This document shows positions 1-8,211 of a DNA stretch of 52,376 bases, piece after piece. The notes under the pieces are model-generated. The model made no database searches. It saw only the letters and a list, made by a program, of their open reading frames with translations, and was not told the DNA's origin. Each line of letters opens with the position of its first letter. The first letter of the stretch is position 1. This DNA is from Lachnospiraceae bacterium (GTDB lineage: Bacteria > Bacillota > Clostridia > Lachnospirales > Lachnospiraceae). The stretch spans positions 1-52,376 of the forward strand of contig JAFZLB010000108.1 of the NCBI GenBank assembly GCA_017551665.1, in the 5' to 3' direction. Both the position numbers and the translations under genes were made by a program.

Positions 1-234
1 AAGGATACGCTTGAAAAGGCAAAGACGGAGGTGCAGGAGGATACCGCGGAGGCCGTAAAGGCAAAGGCGGAATCCGTAAAGGCTGAATCCGCAAAGGCGG
101 AACCCGCAAAGGCAGAGCCCGCGAAGGCGGCGGCACAGCCCGCGCCGAAAGCGCAGGCAAATCAAGGCGCAGCGGAAGCTCCCGCTGCAAAACCGCAGGC
201 AGCAACTGACAACCACAAGAAGGAGGTAGGCAAA
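1..234 (+). CDS. Ala/Lys/Glu-rich tail open into the acyl-CoA dehydrogenase frame
   Basis: The frame is open from the first base of the window and continues without a stop into the acyl-CoA dehydrogenase that has its own start at 235. The 78 residues are low complexity, with repeated AKAE/AKAEP units followed by an Ala/Pro/Gln stretch, as in a flexible interdomain linker or a disordered C-terminus. Either an upstream protein is fused to the dehydrogenase through this linker, or it is a tail that is read through into the next gene, which also initiates internally. No domain can be recognised in this part. The true 5' end lies outside the window. Confidence 0.5.
221..226 (+). promoter_or_regulatory. 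Strong Shine-Dalgarno for internal start at 235
   Basis: AGGAGG lies 8 nt before the ATG at 235. This is an ideal ribosome binding site inside an already open frame, and it is the main argument that a separate dehydrogenase product begins at 235. Confidence 0.7.
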
Positions 235-2172
235 ATGTTGTTTCAAACCACACCGGCGCATGAAGAGCTGCGTGCAAAAGTACGCGCATTCGCCGAAAAG
301 GAGATCGCGCCGATCGCGGCCGTGCTCGATCAGAAAAACGAATTTCCTGACGAGCAGGTGAAGATGATCGGACAGAACGGCTGGATGGGACTTCCCTATC
401 CGAAGGAATACGGCGGCGCAGGCCTGGACGTGCTCAGCTACGCGATTGCGGTCGAAGAGCTGGCGCGCGTGGACGGCGGCGCGGGCGTTATTCTTTCCGC
501 GCACGTTTCTCTCGGCTCCTATCCGATTGCCGCGTTCGGCACGGAAGAACAGAAGAAAAAGTATCTGACCCCCCTTGCGAAGGGCGAAAAGATCGGCGCC
601 TTCGGTCTGACCGAAGAAAACGCGGGTTCCGATGCCGGTGGTACGGAGACAACGGCGATCGACAAGGGAGATCATTACCTCCTGAACGGCGGCAAGATTT
701 TCATCACGAACGCACCGAAGGCGGATACGTATGTTGTATTCGCGGTGACAACGCCGGATATCGGCACACGCGGCATTTCCGCCCTCATCGTGGAAAAGGG
801 CATGCCGGGCTTTGAGTTCGGTGATCACTATGACAAGCTGGGCATCCGTTCCTCGACAACCGCAGAACTGATCTTCAACGATGTCAAGGTTCCGAAGGAA
901 AACCTCCTCGGCAAGGAAGGCCAGGGCTTCAAGATCGCCATGGCGACGCTGGACGGCGGCCGCATCGGTATCGCGGCACAGGCGCTCGGTATCGCACAGG
1001 GCGCTTATGAGAAGGCACTGGAAGAGGCGAAAGAGCGCATTCAGTTCGGTAACCCCATCGGCGTCAACCAGGGTGTTTCCTTCAAGCTCGCGGATATGGC
1101 CACAAAGCTGCGTGCGGCACGTTTCCTCGTTTACTCCGCTGCGGAGCTGAAGGAAGCGCATGAGAGTTACAGCATGGAAGCGGCCATGGCAAAGATGTAC
1201 GCCTCCGACAGAGCACTCGAAATCGTCAATGACGCGCTGCAGATCTTCGGCGGCTCGGGCTTCATCAAGGGCATGGATGTGGAGCGCGCGTATCGTGACG
1301 CCAAGATCACGACAATTTACGAAGGCACCAATGAGATCCAGAGGGTCGTTATCGGTGCACACCTCCTCGGTAAGATTGGCAAGTCCGCGTCCGGCGGCGG
1401 CGGTGCAAGAAGTGTTGCCAAGAAGCCGGCGCCGGTCACGGGCGTCCGTAAAGGCCGTATCTTCCGTGAGGGTGATGCCAAGAATAAAGTCGCGGAGCTG
1501 GTTGCCGCTCTGAAGAGTGACGGCTATGACTTCTCCGTCGGTATCCCGAAGGATACACCGATTGCCGAGGCCGAGCGTGTGGTTTCCGCCGGTAAGGGTA
1601 TCGGAGACAAAGCGAACATGAAGCTGATCGAAGATCTGGCCGCAGCGGCAGGCGCTGCCATCGGCTCCTCCAGGCCGGTCGCGGAGACCCTGCAGTATGT
1701 GCCGCTCGTGCGTTATGTCGGTATGTCCGGCCAGAAGTTCACCGGCAACCTCTATATCGCCTGCGGTATCAGCGGCGCGAAGCAGCACTTAAAGGGCATC
1801 AAGGACGCGTCCACCATCGTCGCCATCAACAAGAACGGCAACGCGCCGATCTTCAAGAACTGTGACTACGGCATCATCGGTGACGTGAATGAGATTCTTC
1901 CGCTTCTGACCGAGGCACTCGGCGGAACGGCGGAGAAGAAGCCGGCACCGAAGATGGTCAAGATGAAGAGACCGCGCCCGCCGAAGGCGGAACCGATCGG
2001 ACCTTCCTTCGTCTGCAACGGCTGTGCTTACGAGTACTTCCCGGATCTCGGCGACGAAGAAGCCGAAATCGCACCCGGCACGCAGTTCAAGGATCTGCCG
2101 GAAGACTGGGTTTGCCCGGAATGCGCCGAGCCTAAAACGAATTTCGTTGCTCAGGCACACAGAGGTCTCTAA
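235..2172 (+). CDS. Acyl-CoA dehydrogenase / EtfA FAD-domain / rubredoxin fusion
   Basis: A 645-residue three-part flavoprotein. Residues about 1-385 are a short-chain acyl-CoA dehydrogenase (butyryl-CoA dehydrogenase type); the catalytic base is the Glu of the IYEGTNEIQR motif near residue 363. Residues about 405-560 match the C-terminal FAD-binding domain of electron transfer flavoprotein alpha (LYIACGISGAKQHL, then VAINKNGNAPIF). Residues about 590-635 are a rubredoxin with CNGC and CPEC iron ligands. The fusion should pass electrons between acyl-CoA, FAD and the iron centre in one cytoplasmic chain. The start at 235 is chosen from the AGGAGG site, although the frame is open further upstream. 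The next gene is a flavo-diiron protein, a known rubredoxin partner. Domain assignment is secure; the direction of electron flow is inferred. Confidence 0.93.
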   Translation: MLFQTTPAHEELRAKVRAFAEKEIAPIAAVLDQKNEFPDEQVKMIGQNGWMGLPYPKEYGGAGLDVLSYAIAVEELARVDGGAGVILSAHVSLGSYPIAAFGTEEQKKKYLTPLAKGEKIGAFGLTEENAGSDAGGTETTAIDKGDHYLLNGGKIFITNAPKADTYVVFAVTTPDIGTRGISALIVEKGMPGFEFGDHYDKLGIRSSTTAELIFNDVKVPKENLLGKEGQGFKIAMATLDGGRIGIAAQALGIAQGAYEKALEEAKERIQFGNPIGVNQGVSFKLADMATKLRAARFLVYSAAELKEAHESYSMEAAMAKMYASDRALEIVNDALQIFGGSGFIKGMDVERAYRDAKITTIYEGTNEIQRVVIGAHLLGKIGKSASGGGGARSVAKKPAPVTGVRKGRIFREGDAKNKVAELVAALKSDGYDFSVGIPKDTPIAEAERVVSAGKGIGDKANMKLIEDLAAAAGAAIGSSRPVAETLQYVPLVRYVGMSGQKFTGNLYIACGISGAKQHLKGIKDASTIVAINKNGNAPIFKNCDYGIIGDVNEILPLLTEALGGTAEKKPAPKMVKMKRPRPPKAEPIGPSFVCNGCAYEYFPDLGDEEAEIAPGTQFKDLPEDWVCPECAEPKTNFVAQAHRGL

Positions 2173-2266
2173 AGAGACCTCTGATGCGGGAGATCGCATC
2201 GCCGCACAGCGGAAGACGCTGACGCGTCGTGCGGCTCGCGGCTGCGGATTCGTCAAGACGAATCCG
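2161..2266. repeat. Cluster of three short perfect palindromes
   Basis: Three hairpin-forming inverted repeats lie in a row. At 2161-2182, AGAGGTCTCT, AA, then its complement, spanning the stop codon. At 2183-2200, GATGCG and CGCATC around a 6-nt loop. At 2245-2266, CGGATTCGTC, AA, then its complement. None is followed by a T-tract, so they are not classical terminators. They may protect the 3' end of the upstream mRNA, or they may be a small dispersed palindromic element. The rest of the 147-bp gap holds only the ribosome binding site of the next gene. Confidence 0.6.
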
Positions 2267-2319
2267 ATGGCCAGGGATAGACAGTTACTGATAATGTTTT
2301 GTATAGAGAGGAGAAATCT

Positions 2320-3564
2320 ATGTACTGCGTAAGAGAAGTCGTAGAAAACCTGTACTGGATCGGCGGCAACGATCACAGGACGCACCTGTTCGAAAACATC
2401 CACCCGATTCCGTACGGCGTTTCGTACAATTCCTACATCCTGTTAGAGGAAGAGACCGCCGTGTTTGACGCGGTTGACTGGTCCATCACCAGAGATTATC
2501 TGGAAAACATTGAACACTGCTTAAACGGCAGAAAGCTTGACTACTTTTTCTGCAACCACCTGGAGCCGGATCACTGCTCGTCCATGTTTGAGCTCTTCGT
2601 CCGCTATCCGGAGTGCAAGGTCGTCGCGACGGAAAAGGCCTTCATGATGATGCATCAGTTCGGCTACAAGATCGACGGCCATGAGCAGATCAAGGTCAAG
2701 GAAGGCGACACCTTAAAGGTCGGCTCCCACACGATGACCTTCGTGGAAGCGCCGATGGTGCACTGGCCGGAGGTTATGGTCACGCTGGATCTCAACAACG
2801 GCGTGCTCTTCTCCGCGGACGCCTTCGGTTCCTTCATCGCGCTTGACGGCAAGCTGTGGAACGACGATGTGGATTACCGTCGTGACTGGCTGGATGAAGC
2901 CCGCAGATACTTCTGCAACATCGTCGGTAAGTACGGCCCTCACGTGCAGCTGATCCTCGGCAAGGCCGCGGGCGTTCTGGACAAGATCAAATACATCTGC
3001 CCGCTGCACGGTCTGATCTGGAGAAGCGATCACATGCTTCTGATCGACAAGTACAACCACTGGTCCACCTACACGCCGGAAGAGAAGGGCGTCCTCATTG
3101 TCTACGCTTCCATGTACGGCGGAACGGAAAATGCGGCACAGTGCCTTGCGTCCAAGATCTGCGAAAAGGGCGTCACGAACGTCACGGTCTGCGACGTGTC
3201 CAACACGCATGTGTCCTACCTGATCGCGCACGCGTTCAAGCTGTCCCACATCGTGTTCGCGTCCGTGACCTACAACCTCAACATTTATCCGGTCATGCTG
3301 AACTTCCTTGAGGAGATGAAGCTGCTCAACATGCAGAACCGTATCTGCGCCATCGTTGAGAACGGCACCTGGGCCTGCAAGTCCGGTGATCTCATCGAGA
3401 AGTTCCTGACAGAGGAACTCAGAGACATGACCATCCTCAACGAGCGTCTGTCCCTGGCTTCCACGCTGCACAAAGAGAAAGCGGTGGAGCTGGACAACCT
3501 CGCGCAGGCGATCGTGGACTCCATGTCGGAAGTGTCCACGGATGTCAGCAAGCCGGGGGCATAA
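2320..3564 (+). CDS. fprA: FprA-type flavo-diiron protein (A-type flavoprotein)
   Basis: A 414-residue flavo-diiron protein, a cytoplasmic enzyme that reduces O2 to water (or NO to N2O) with electrons usually from rubredoxin. The N-terminal metallo-beta-lactamase-like domain carries the diiron ligands: the HLEPDH motif near residues 81-86, His in MVHWPE near 148, Asp in FSADAF near 167 and His in CPLHG near 229. The C-terminal flavodoxin domain begins with VLIVYASMYGGTENAA, the FMN phosphate loop. ATG 2320 is preferred over an in-frame TTG at 2299 because AGAGGAG precedes it at proper spacing. It has no rubredoxin domain of its own, but one is fused to the protein encoded just upstream. It is probably induced by oxygen; I see no operator. 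Confidence 0.93.
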   Translation: MYCVREVVENLYWIGGNDHRTHLFENIHPIPYGVSYNSYILLEEETAVFDAVDWSITRDYLENIEHCLNGRKLDYFFCNHLEPDHCSSMFELFVRYPECKVVATEKAFMMMHQFGYKIDGHEQIKVKEGDTLKVGSHTMTFVEAPMVHWPEVMVTLDLNNGVLFSADAFGSFIALDGKLWNDDVDYRRDWLDEARRYFCNIVGKYGPHVQLILGKAAGVLDKIKYICPLHGLIWRSDHMLLIDKYNHWSTYTPEEKGVLIVYASMYGGTENAAQCLASKICEKGVTNVTVCDVSNTHVSYLIAHAFKLSHIVFASVTYNLNIYPVMLNFLEEMKLLNMQNRICAIVENGTWACKSGDLIEKFLTEELRDMTILNERLSLASTLHKEKAVELDNLAQAIVDSMSEVSTDVSKPGA

Positions 3565-3605
3565 AGAAAGAGGATCCGGCAACGGGGGAGGAGAATATAC
3601 GCAGG

Positions 3606-3634
3606 CGGCGGCTCTTACGAGCCGCCGTCTTTGT
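3606..3634. terminator. Bidirectional hairpin between convergent genes
   Basis: CGGCGGCTC at 3606-3614 pairs perfectly with 3619-3627 around a TTAC loop and is followed by TCTTTGTG on the plus strand. The T-run is short. Its position between the converging fprA and the phosphatase/Nudix gene supports termination for at least the plus strand. Confidence 0.6.
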
Positions 3635-3635
3635 G

Positions 3636-4679
3636 TCATACGGGCGATTTTGAAATGAGTTCGAGCACGCGCGCCTCGCGTTCGATCATGGCCGGTTTTG
3701 CATCAGGACCGTGGGGGTGGGTGAGGTTGACTTCCGCGGCGTGGGCGGGCGTGGCGAAGGCGGGGACGAAGTCCTGCGCCTGTTCTTTTTCCGTGAGGGC
3801 GGGTGCTACGGCACCTTCTTCGGCCTCACAGGTGAAGTAGAAGTTTTCCTGGATGAAAACCTCGTCCTCGGCTTCCGTGCCCTTCTGGATGCGCGTGACG
3901 CGGCCGAAGGAGCGGATGCTTTCGGGGATGACGGTCAGCCCGGCTTCTTCCTTTGTTTCGCGGATCAGGGCCGTGTGCTGGTCTTCGCCGGGGTCAATGC
4001 CGCCGCCCGGGATTTTGTAATAATCGTTCTTGCGGCTGTAAATCAGCGCGACCTCTTCGCCGCGGCGGATGATGGCGCGGGCGCTGGGGCGGTAATAGCG
4101 CTTGCCGTTTGGATTGTAGTCCTGCAAATCCACGGTAAAGAGCAGCGGCGTTTCCGTTTGGTATTCAAAGATTTCCGCGTTGCCCGGATGCGCTACGCCG
4201 AGAAAGAGCTGGGTCAGCGTACCGTGTGTCACGACAATCACCTTTTTCAGATGCGTGTATTTTTCGAGCACGCCGTTCACGCGCGCGCGCACCATGTCCG
4301 CCGTTTCCCAGTTGTATTTCCTGTCCGGGGTGTCGATGCCGCCCAGCGCGTTCATTTCGCGAAAGCTCGCTTCCGCGTCTTCCGTTTTCGGAACCCAGCG
4401 CAGCTCGCGGTCCGCGCGCCATTCGTGGATGTTGGTCTCGACCTTCAGATCGACTTGCAGTGTTTTGGAAAGAATGGCGGCCGTGTGCATGGCTCTGCCG
4501 AAGGGCGAGGTGAGGATGAGGTCCGCGCCCGCAAGCCGCGGGTCCTTCGCGGCTTCGTTTACCTGCGCGATGCCTTTGGGAGAGAGCGTCAGCATATCAT
4601 GTCCCTGGTCGCGGTAAATGCCGGTGCCGGCTTCCCTGGTGTCGTCCTGTCCGTGGCGGATGAAACAGAATGTTGTCAT
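3636..4679 (-). CDS. Histidine phosphatase - Nudix hydrolase fusion
   Basis: A 347-residue two-domain protein. The N-terminal ~195 residues are a histidine-phosphatase (phosphoglycerate mutase-like) domain: FIRHG with the phospho-accepting His near residue 9, SPFGRAMHTA, the Glu of IHEW and the second catalytic His in VVTHGTL. The C-terminal ~150 residues are a Nudix domain with a full box near residues 222-244 (GGIDPGE, seven residues, RETKEEAGL). The pairing suggests a nucleotide-pool or nucleotide-sugar clean-up enzyme in which Nudix cleaves the diphosphate and the phosphatase removes the remaining phosphate. Mycobacterial MutT1 has the same two domains in the opposite order. It is last in the asnA operon and overlaps the preceding gene by ATGA. 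The substrate cannot be read from sequence. Confidence 0.88.
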   Translation of the reverse strand: MTTFCFIRHGQDDTREAGTGIYRDQGHDMLTLSPKGIAQVNEAAKDPRLAGADLILTSPFGRAMHTAAILSKTLQVDLKVETNIHEWRADRELRWVPKTEDAEASFREMNALGGIDTPDRKYNWETADMVRARVNGVLEKYTHLKKVIVVTHGTLTQLFLGVAHPGNAEIFEYQTETPLLFTVDLQDYNPNGKRYYRPSARAIIRRGEEVALIYSRKNDYYKIPGGGIDPGEDQHTALIRETKEEAGLTVIPESIRSFGRVTRIQKGTEAEDEVFIQENFYFTCEAEEGAVAPALTEKEQAQDFVPAFATPAHAAEVNLTHPHGPDAKPAMIEREARVLELISKSPV

Positions 4680-5365
4680 AAGGTCGGCTCTCCTTTATGT
4701 GTGGATGATGCGCCGTGACGCGCCTGCGCCCGCTTTGTCCTGACGCCGTACGCAATATAGGCTGCGCAGAACAGAAAGATCAGTGCGACAATCAGAATCG
4801 CGCAGTTGCGGAAATAGGTCTGCGGCAGAATGCGGATGATTTCGTCCGCTTGCCAGTCGAAAATCCAGTTTGTTTTTCCGGGAAAAAAGATCCGGTGAAA
4901 AACCGTAAAGGCGCGGTCGAAATTGAGTGACGCCAGCGCGGTGACGCAGGCAAAAAAGGCAATCATGCCCGCAGCGGCATAATACGCGGGCGGATAGCCG
5001 TGAAAATGATGGACGCGCAGTTTTTTGCGGAAGAGGAAAAACAGCAACAGCAGCAGCGCGGTGATGCCGAGGATCCACAGATCCAGATGAAAGAGCACAC
5101 GCACATCCGCGAAGTGTTGCATGCCGTCCTCGGACCATTGCAACTGTCCCGTCGAAAAAGGCGCGCCCTTCAGCTCAAAATCCATCATGGCGTCAAAGGC
5201 TTCACGGATGACGCTTTCGCTGTAGCCCGTCGTCTCCGGCAGAGACAGCGCGTCAATGTGCAGGTAATAAAAGCCGCGCCACAGAACGGGCACGGCCACG
5301 GAAGCGCTCACGGCAAAGAGCGCGAGCGCCAAAGTAAACAGAATGGAAAGTGTTTTTTCCTTCAC
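4676..5365 (-). CDS. TIGR01906 / DUF1461 family integral membrane protein
   Basis: A 229-residue membrane protein with about four hydrophobic segments: an N-terminal helix (residues about 7-30), one near 95-112, one near 125-145 and a C-terminal one near 190-210. Between the first two is an extracytoplasmic region of about 60 residues containing a YSESVIREAFDAMMDFELKG-like stretch, typical of this family. The tail is basic (VRTKRAQARH). The molecular function of the family is not established. It overlaps both neighbours by 4 bp (5362-5365 with asnA, 4676-4679 with the Nudix fusion), so it is translated from the asnA operon mRNA. Confidence 0.8.
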   Translation of the reverse strand: MKEKTLSILFTLALALFAVSASVAVPVLWRGFYYLHIDALSLPETTGYSESVIREAFDAMMDFELKGAPFSTGQLQWSEDGMQHFADVRVLFHLDLWILGITALLLLLFFLFRKKLRVHHFHGYPPAYYAAAGMIAFFACVTALASLNFDRAFTVFHRIFFPGKTNWIFDWQADEIIRILPQTYFRNCAILIVALIFLFCAAYIAYGVRTKRAQARHGASSTHKGEPTL

Positions 5366-6372
5366 AGCAGTTGAATGCCGTGTGCACGGCAGTCTTTGAT
5401 CATTTCTTCCGGCCAGAGCGAGGACTGCACCTCGCCGATGTGGGCCTTGCGCAGGAAGAACATGCAGATGCGGGACTGGCCGATGCCGCCGCCGATCGTG
5501 AAGGGCAGGGCATCTTCCAGAATGGCCTTCTGATACGGCAGTGCGGCGCGTTCTTCGCAGCCGGCTTTTTTCAACTGCGCAGCAAGCGCTTCGGCGTCCA
5601 CGCGCACGCCCATGGAGGACAGCTCCAGCGCGATGTCCAGCAGCGGATAATACACCAGGATGTCCGCATTGAGCGACCAGTCGTCGTAGTCCGGGGCGCG
5701 GCCGTCATGCGGCGCACCGGAAGCGAGCGTGTCGCCGATCTGCGTGATACAGACGGCACCGTGTTCCTTTGTGATCAGGTATTCGCGCTCCTTCGGCGTC
5801 TTGTCCGGATATTGGTCTTCGAGCTCCTGCGAGGAAATGAAAAAGATTTCCCGCGGCAGGAAGGTCTCAATGTAATCGTATTCGATGGCCATGAACTGCT
5901 CCGTTTTGCGCAGCGCCTTGTAGACCTGGCGGACGTGCTCCTCCAGCGTTTCGACCGTGCGCTCTTCGCGTGTGATGACCTTTTCCCAGTCCCACTGGTC
6001 CACGAAGATGGAATGGATGTTGTCGCATTCCTCGTCCCGGCGGATGGCGTTCATGTCCGTGTAAAGCCCCTTGCCGACGTAGAAATCATATTCCTTCAGC
6101 GCATAGCGCTTCCACTTCGCGAGCGACTGCACGACCTCGCCCGTGTGGTCCCTGTCGTTTAAGATGTCGAAGGCCACGGGCCGCTCGACGCCGTTTAAGT
6201 TATCGTTCAGACCGGTCTTCGGATCCACGAAGAGCGGCGCGGACACACGCAGGAGATTGAGCCTTGCGGACAGCATCCCCTGGAAGGTATCCTTGACTTT
6301 TTTGATCGCGACCTGCGTCTCGTGCAGATCCAGTGCGGACTTGTAGTGTTCCGGAAGAATCAATGCGGACAT
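5362..6372 (-). CDS. asnA: Aspartate--ammonia ligase (asparagine synthetase A)
   Basis: A 336-residue AsnA, the ammonia-dependent, class II tRNA-synthetase-like enzyme that makes asparagine from aspartate and ATP in the cytosol. Family hallmarks include the opening LPEHYKSALDLHETQVAIK, the VSAPLFVDPKTGLNDNLNGVERPV segment and the C-terminal GGGIGQSRICMFFLRKAHIGEVQ, which resembles the class II motif 3 region. The length matches the ~330-residue E. coli enzyme. The start has an upstream GGAGG and a TATAAT-containing promoter. It is the first gene of a three-gene minus-strand operon with 4-bp overlaps. No T-box or other leader structure is evident. Confidence 0.95.
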   Translation of the reverse strand: MSALILPEHYKSALDLHETQVAIKKVKDTFQGMLSARLNLLRVSAPLFVDPKTGLNDNLNGVERPVAFDILNDRDHTGEVVQSLAKWKRYALKEYDFYVGKGLYTDMNAIRRDEECDNIHSIFVDQWDWEKVITREERTVETLEEHVRQVYKALRKTEQFMAIEYDYIETFLPREIFFISSQELEDQYPDKTPKEREYLITKEHGAVCITQIGDTLASGAPHDGRAPDYDDWSLNADILVYYPLLDIALELSSMGVRVDAEALAAQLKKAGCEERAALPYQKAILEDALPFTIGGGIGQSRICMFFLRKAHIGEVQSSLWPEEMIKDCRAHGIQLL

Positions 6373-6413
6373 ACGTTTGCCTCCATCATAAACGAAAACC
6401 TGTATCAGATAGT

Positions 6414-6438
6414 ATTATACCCTATTTTGTGCTAAAAT
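6414..6438. promoter_or_regulatory. Overlapping divergent promoters for asnA and acyl-CoA synthetase
   Basis: On the minus strand TATAAT lies at 6419-6414, about 42 bp before the asnA ATG, with no good -35. On the plus strand an extended -10, TGC-TAAAAT, lies at 6430-6438 with no clear -35, about 40 bp before the synthetase ATG. The two -10 boxes are only 14 bp apart, so the two promoters should compete for polymerase. No separate operator is visible in the 105-bp gap. Confidence 0.55.
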
Positions 6439-6477
6439 AAGTAGGTTGTGCGAATTTTTTTCTGAAACGGAGGCATT

Positions 6478-8199
6478 ATGGAAACGGAACATCAGGTTAA
6501 GACGCCTTGGGTCGCGCATCTGGGGAGTGTTCCCGCGCATCTGGATTATTTCCAGGGGACGATCTACGAGGCGGTGGAACGGACGGCAAAGAAATACCCG
6601 AACGCGGTGGCCTTTGACTTTATGGGAAAGTCCACCACTTACAAAGCCATGGTGGAAAACATCAACGCCTGCGCGAAATCCCTGCGCACGCTGGGTGTCC
6701 GCAAGGATGACCGCGTGACGATCGCGATGCCGAACTGCCCGCAGGCCATTTACATGTTCTACGCGGTCAACCTCATCGGCGCCGTGGCCAACATGATTCA
6801 TCCGCTTTCCGCGGAGAAGGAAATCGAGTTTTATCTGAACGTCTCGAACAGCGTTACCGCGATCACGCTGGATCAGTTTTATCACAAGTTCGAAAAGATC
6901 CGCGCGAATACGCCGGTGTACAACATCATCATCGCCAGCATCAAGGACGCGCTCTCCAAGCCGCTGAAGGCGGGCTACATGCTGACGGAGGGACGCAAGA
7001 TGAAAAAGATCCCCGCCGACGCGCCGGTGATCCGCTGGAAGGAATTCATGCGTCTCGGAACGCATTGCTTTTACAATTACAAGACAAAGCGCGAAGCGCA
7101 TGACACGGCGGCCATTCTCTATTCCGGCGGCACGACGGGCACAACGAAGGGCATCGAACTGACGAACCTCAACTTCAACGCGCTGGGGCAGCAGGTGGAG
7201 GCTTCTTCCGAGATTTTCCGGCCGGGGGACAAGATGCTGGCGGCCATGCCGATATTCCACGGCTTCGGCTTAGGCGTCTGCATCCACACCATGCTTTCCC
7301 GCGGCGGGCGCTGCATTCTTGTGCCGCGCTTCACGCCGCAGTCCTATGCGAAGCTGATCACAAAATACCGCTGCAATCTCATTGCCGGTGTTCCCACGCT
7401 GTTTGAGGCACTGCTGCGTCTGCCCTCCATGGACAAGGCGGATTTGAGCTGCCTGAAGGGCGTGTTCTCCGGCGGTGATTCTTTGTCGATTGAGCTCAAA
7501 AAGAAGATGGACAAATTCCTCGTGGACCACAAGGCCGCCATCCAGGTGCGCGAGGGCTACGGCACGACGGAGACGGTGACGGCCTGCTGTCTGACACCGC
7601 GCGAACGCTATAAGGAAGGCAGCATCGGCCTGCCCTTCCCGGATACGTATATCAAGATCGTCAAGCCGGACACGGAGGAGGAGCTTCCTTACGGTGAGGA
7701 AGGCGAGATTCTTCTGGCCGGTCCGACGGTGATGAAATGCTACATGGACAAGCCGGAGGAAACGGCAAAGACGCTGCGCAAACACGCGGACGGTCTGACA
7801 TGGGTGTACACCGGAGACCTCGGCACGATGGACGAGGAGGGCTTCGTGTATTTCAAGGGACGCGCAAAGCGCATGATCGTCAGTGCCGGCTACAACATTT
7901 ATCCGGCGCAGATGGAAAATATTTTCGATGCGCACGAGAAGGTGCAGATGAGCTGTGTTATCGGTGTGCCGGATCCGATCCGCATCCGCGTCGTGAAGGT
8001 GTTTGTCATGCTGAAACCGCAGTATCATCCCGACGAGGAAACGCGTCAGGAGCTCATGGCTTACGCGAGAGAGCATGTCGCGAAATACGCCATGCCGAAG
8101 GAAATCGAGTTCCGCGACGAGCTGCCGAAGACCCTGGTCGGCAAGGTGGCGTACCGGCAGCTGGAAGAAGAGGAAGAAGCGAAAACAAAAGGCAACTGA
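6478..8199 (+). CDS. Acyl-CoA synthetase (AMP-forming, long-chain type)
   Basis: A 573-residue ANL-superfamily ligase that activates a carboxylic acid as acyl-adenylate and transfers it to CoA. Visible motifs are the P-loop YSGGTTGTTKG near residues 215-225, the adenine-binding YGTTET near 361-366, YTGDLG near 443-448 and the C-terminal catalytic Lys in PKTLVGKVAYRQL. The fatty acid chain length cannot be read, though overall features resemble FadD-like proteins rather than acetyl-CoA synthetase. GGAGG precedes the ATG by 5 nt. The next gene starts 12 nt after the stop, so the two are probably co-transcribed. The C-terminus is Glu/Lys-rich. Confidence 0.88.
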   Translation: METEHQVKTPWVAHLGSVPAHLDYFQGTIYEAVERTAKKYPNAVAFDFMGKSTTYKAMVENINACAKSLRTLGVRKDDRVTIAMPNCPQAIYMFYAVNLIGAVANMIHPLSAEKEIEFYLNVSNSVTAITLDQFYHKFEKIRANTPVYNIIIASIKDALSKPLKAGYMLTEGRKMKKIPADAPVIRWKEFMRLGTHCFYNYKTKREAHDTAAILYSGGTTGTTKGIELTNLNFNALGQQVEASSEIFRPGDKMLAAMPIFHGFGLGVCIHTMLSRGGRCILVPRFTPQSYAKLITKYRCNLIAGVPTLFEALLRLPSMDKADLSCLKGVFSGGDSLSIELKKKMDKFLVDHKAAIQVREGYGTTETVTACCLTPRERYKEGSIGLPFPDTYIKIVKPDTEEELPYGEEGEILLAGPTVMKCYMDKPEETAKTLRKHADGLTWVYTGDLGTMDEEGFVYFKGRAKRMIVSAGYNIYPAQMENIFDAHEKVQMSCVIGVPDPIRIRVVKVFVMLKPQYHPDEETRQELMAYAREHVAKYAMPKEIEFRDELPKTLVGKVAYRQLEEEEEAKTKGN

Positions 8200-8211
8200 A
8201 GAAGAGAAGCG

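Noticed and set aside
6373-6477. T-box or amino-acid riboswitch before asnA
   Set aside because: The leader is only about 35 nt, too short for a T-box, and no T-box core sequence is present.
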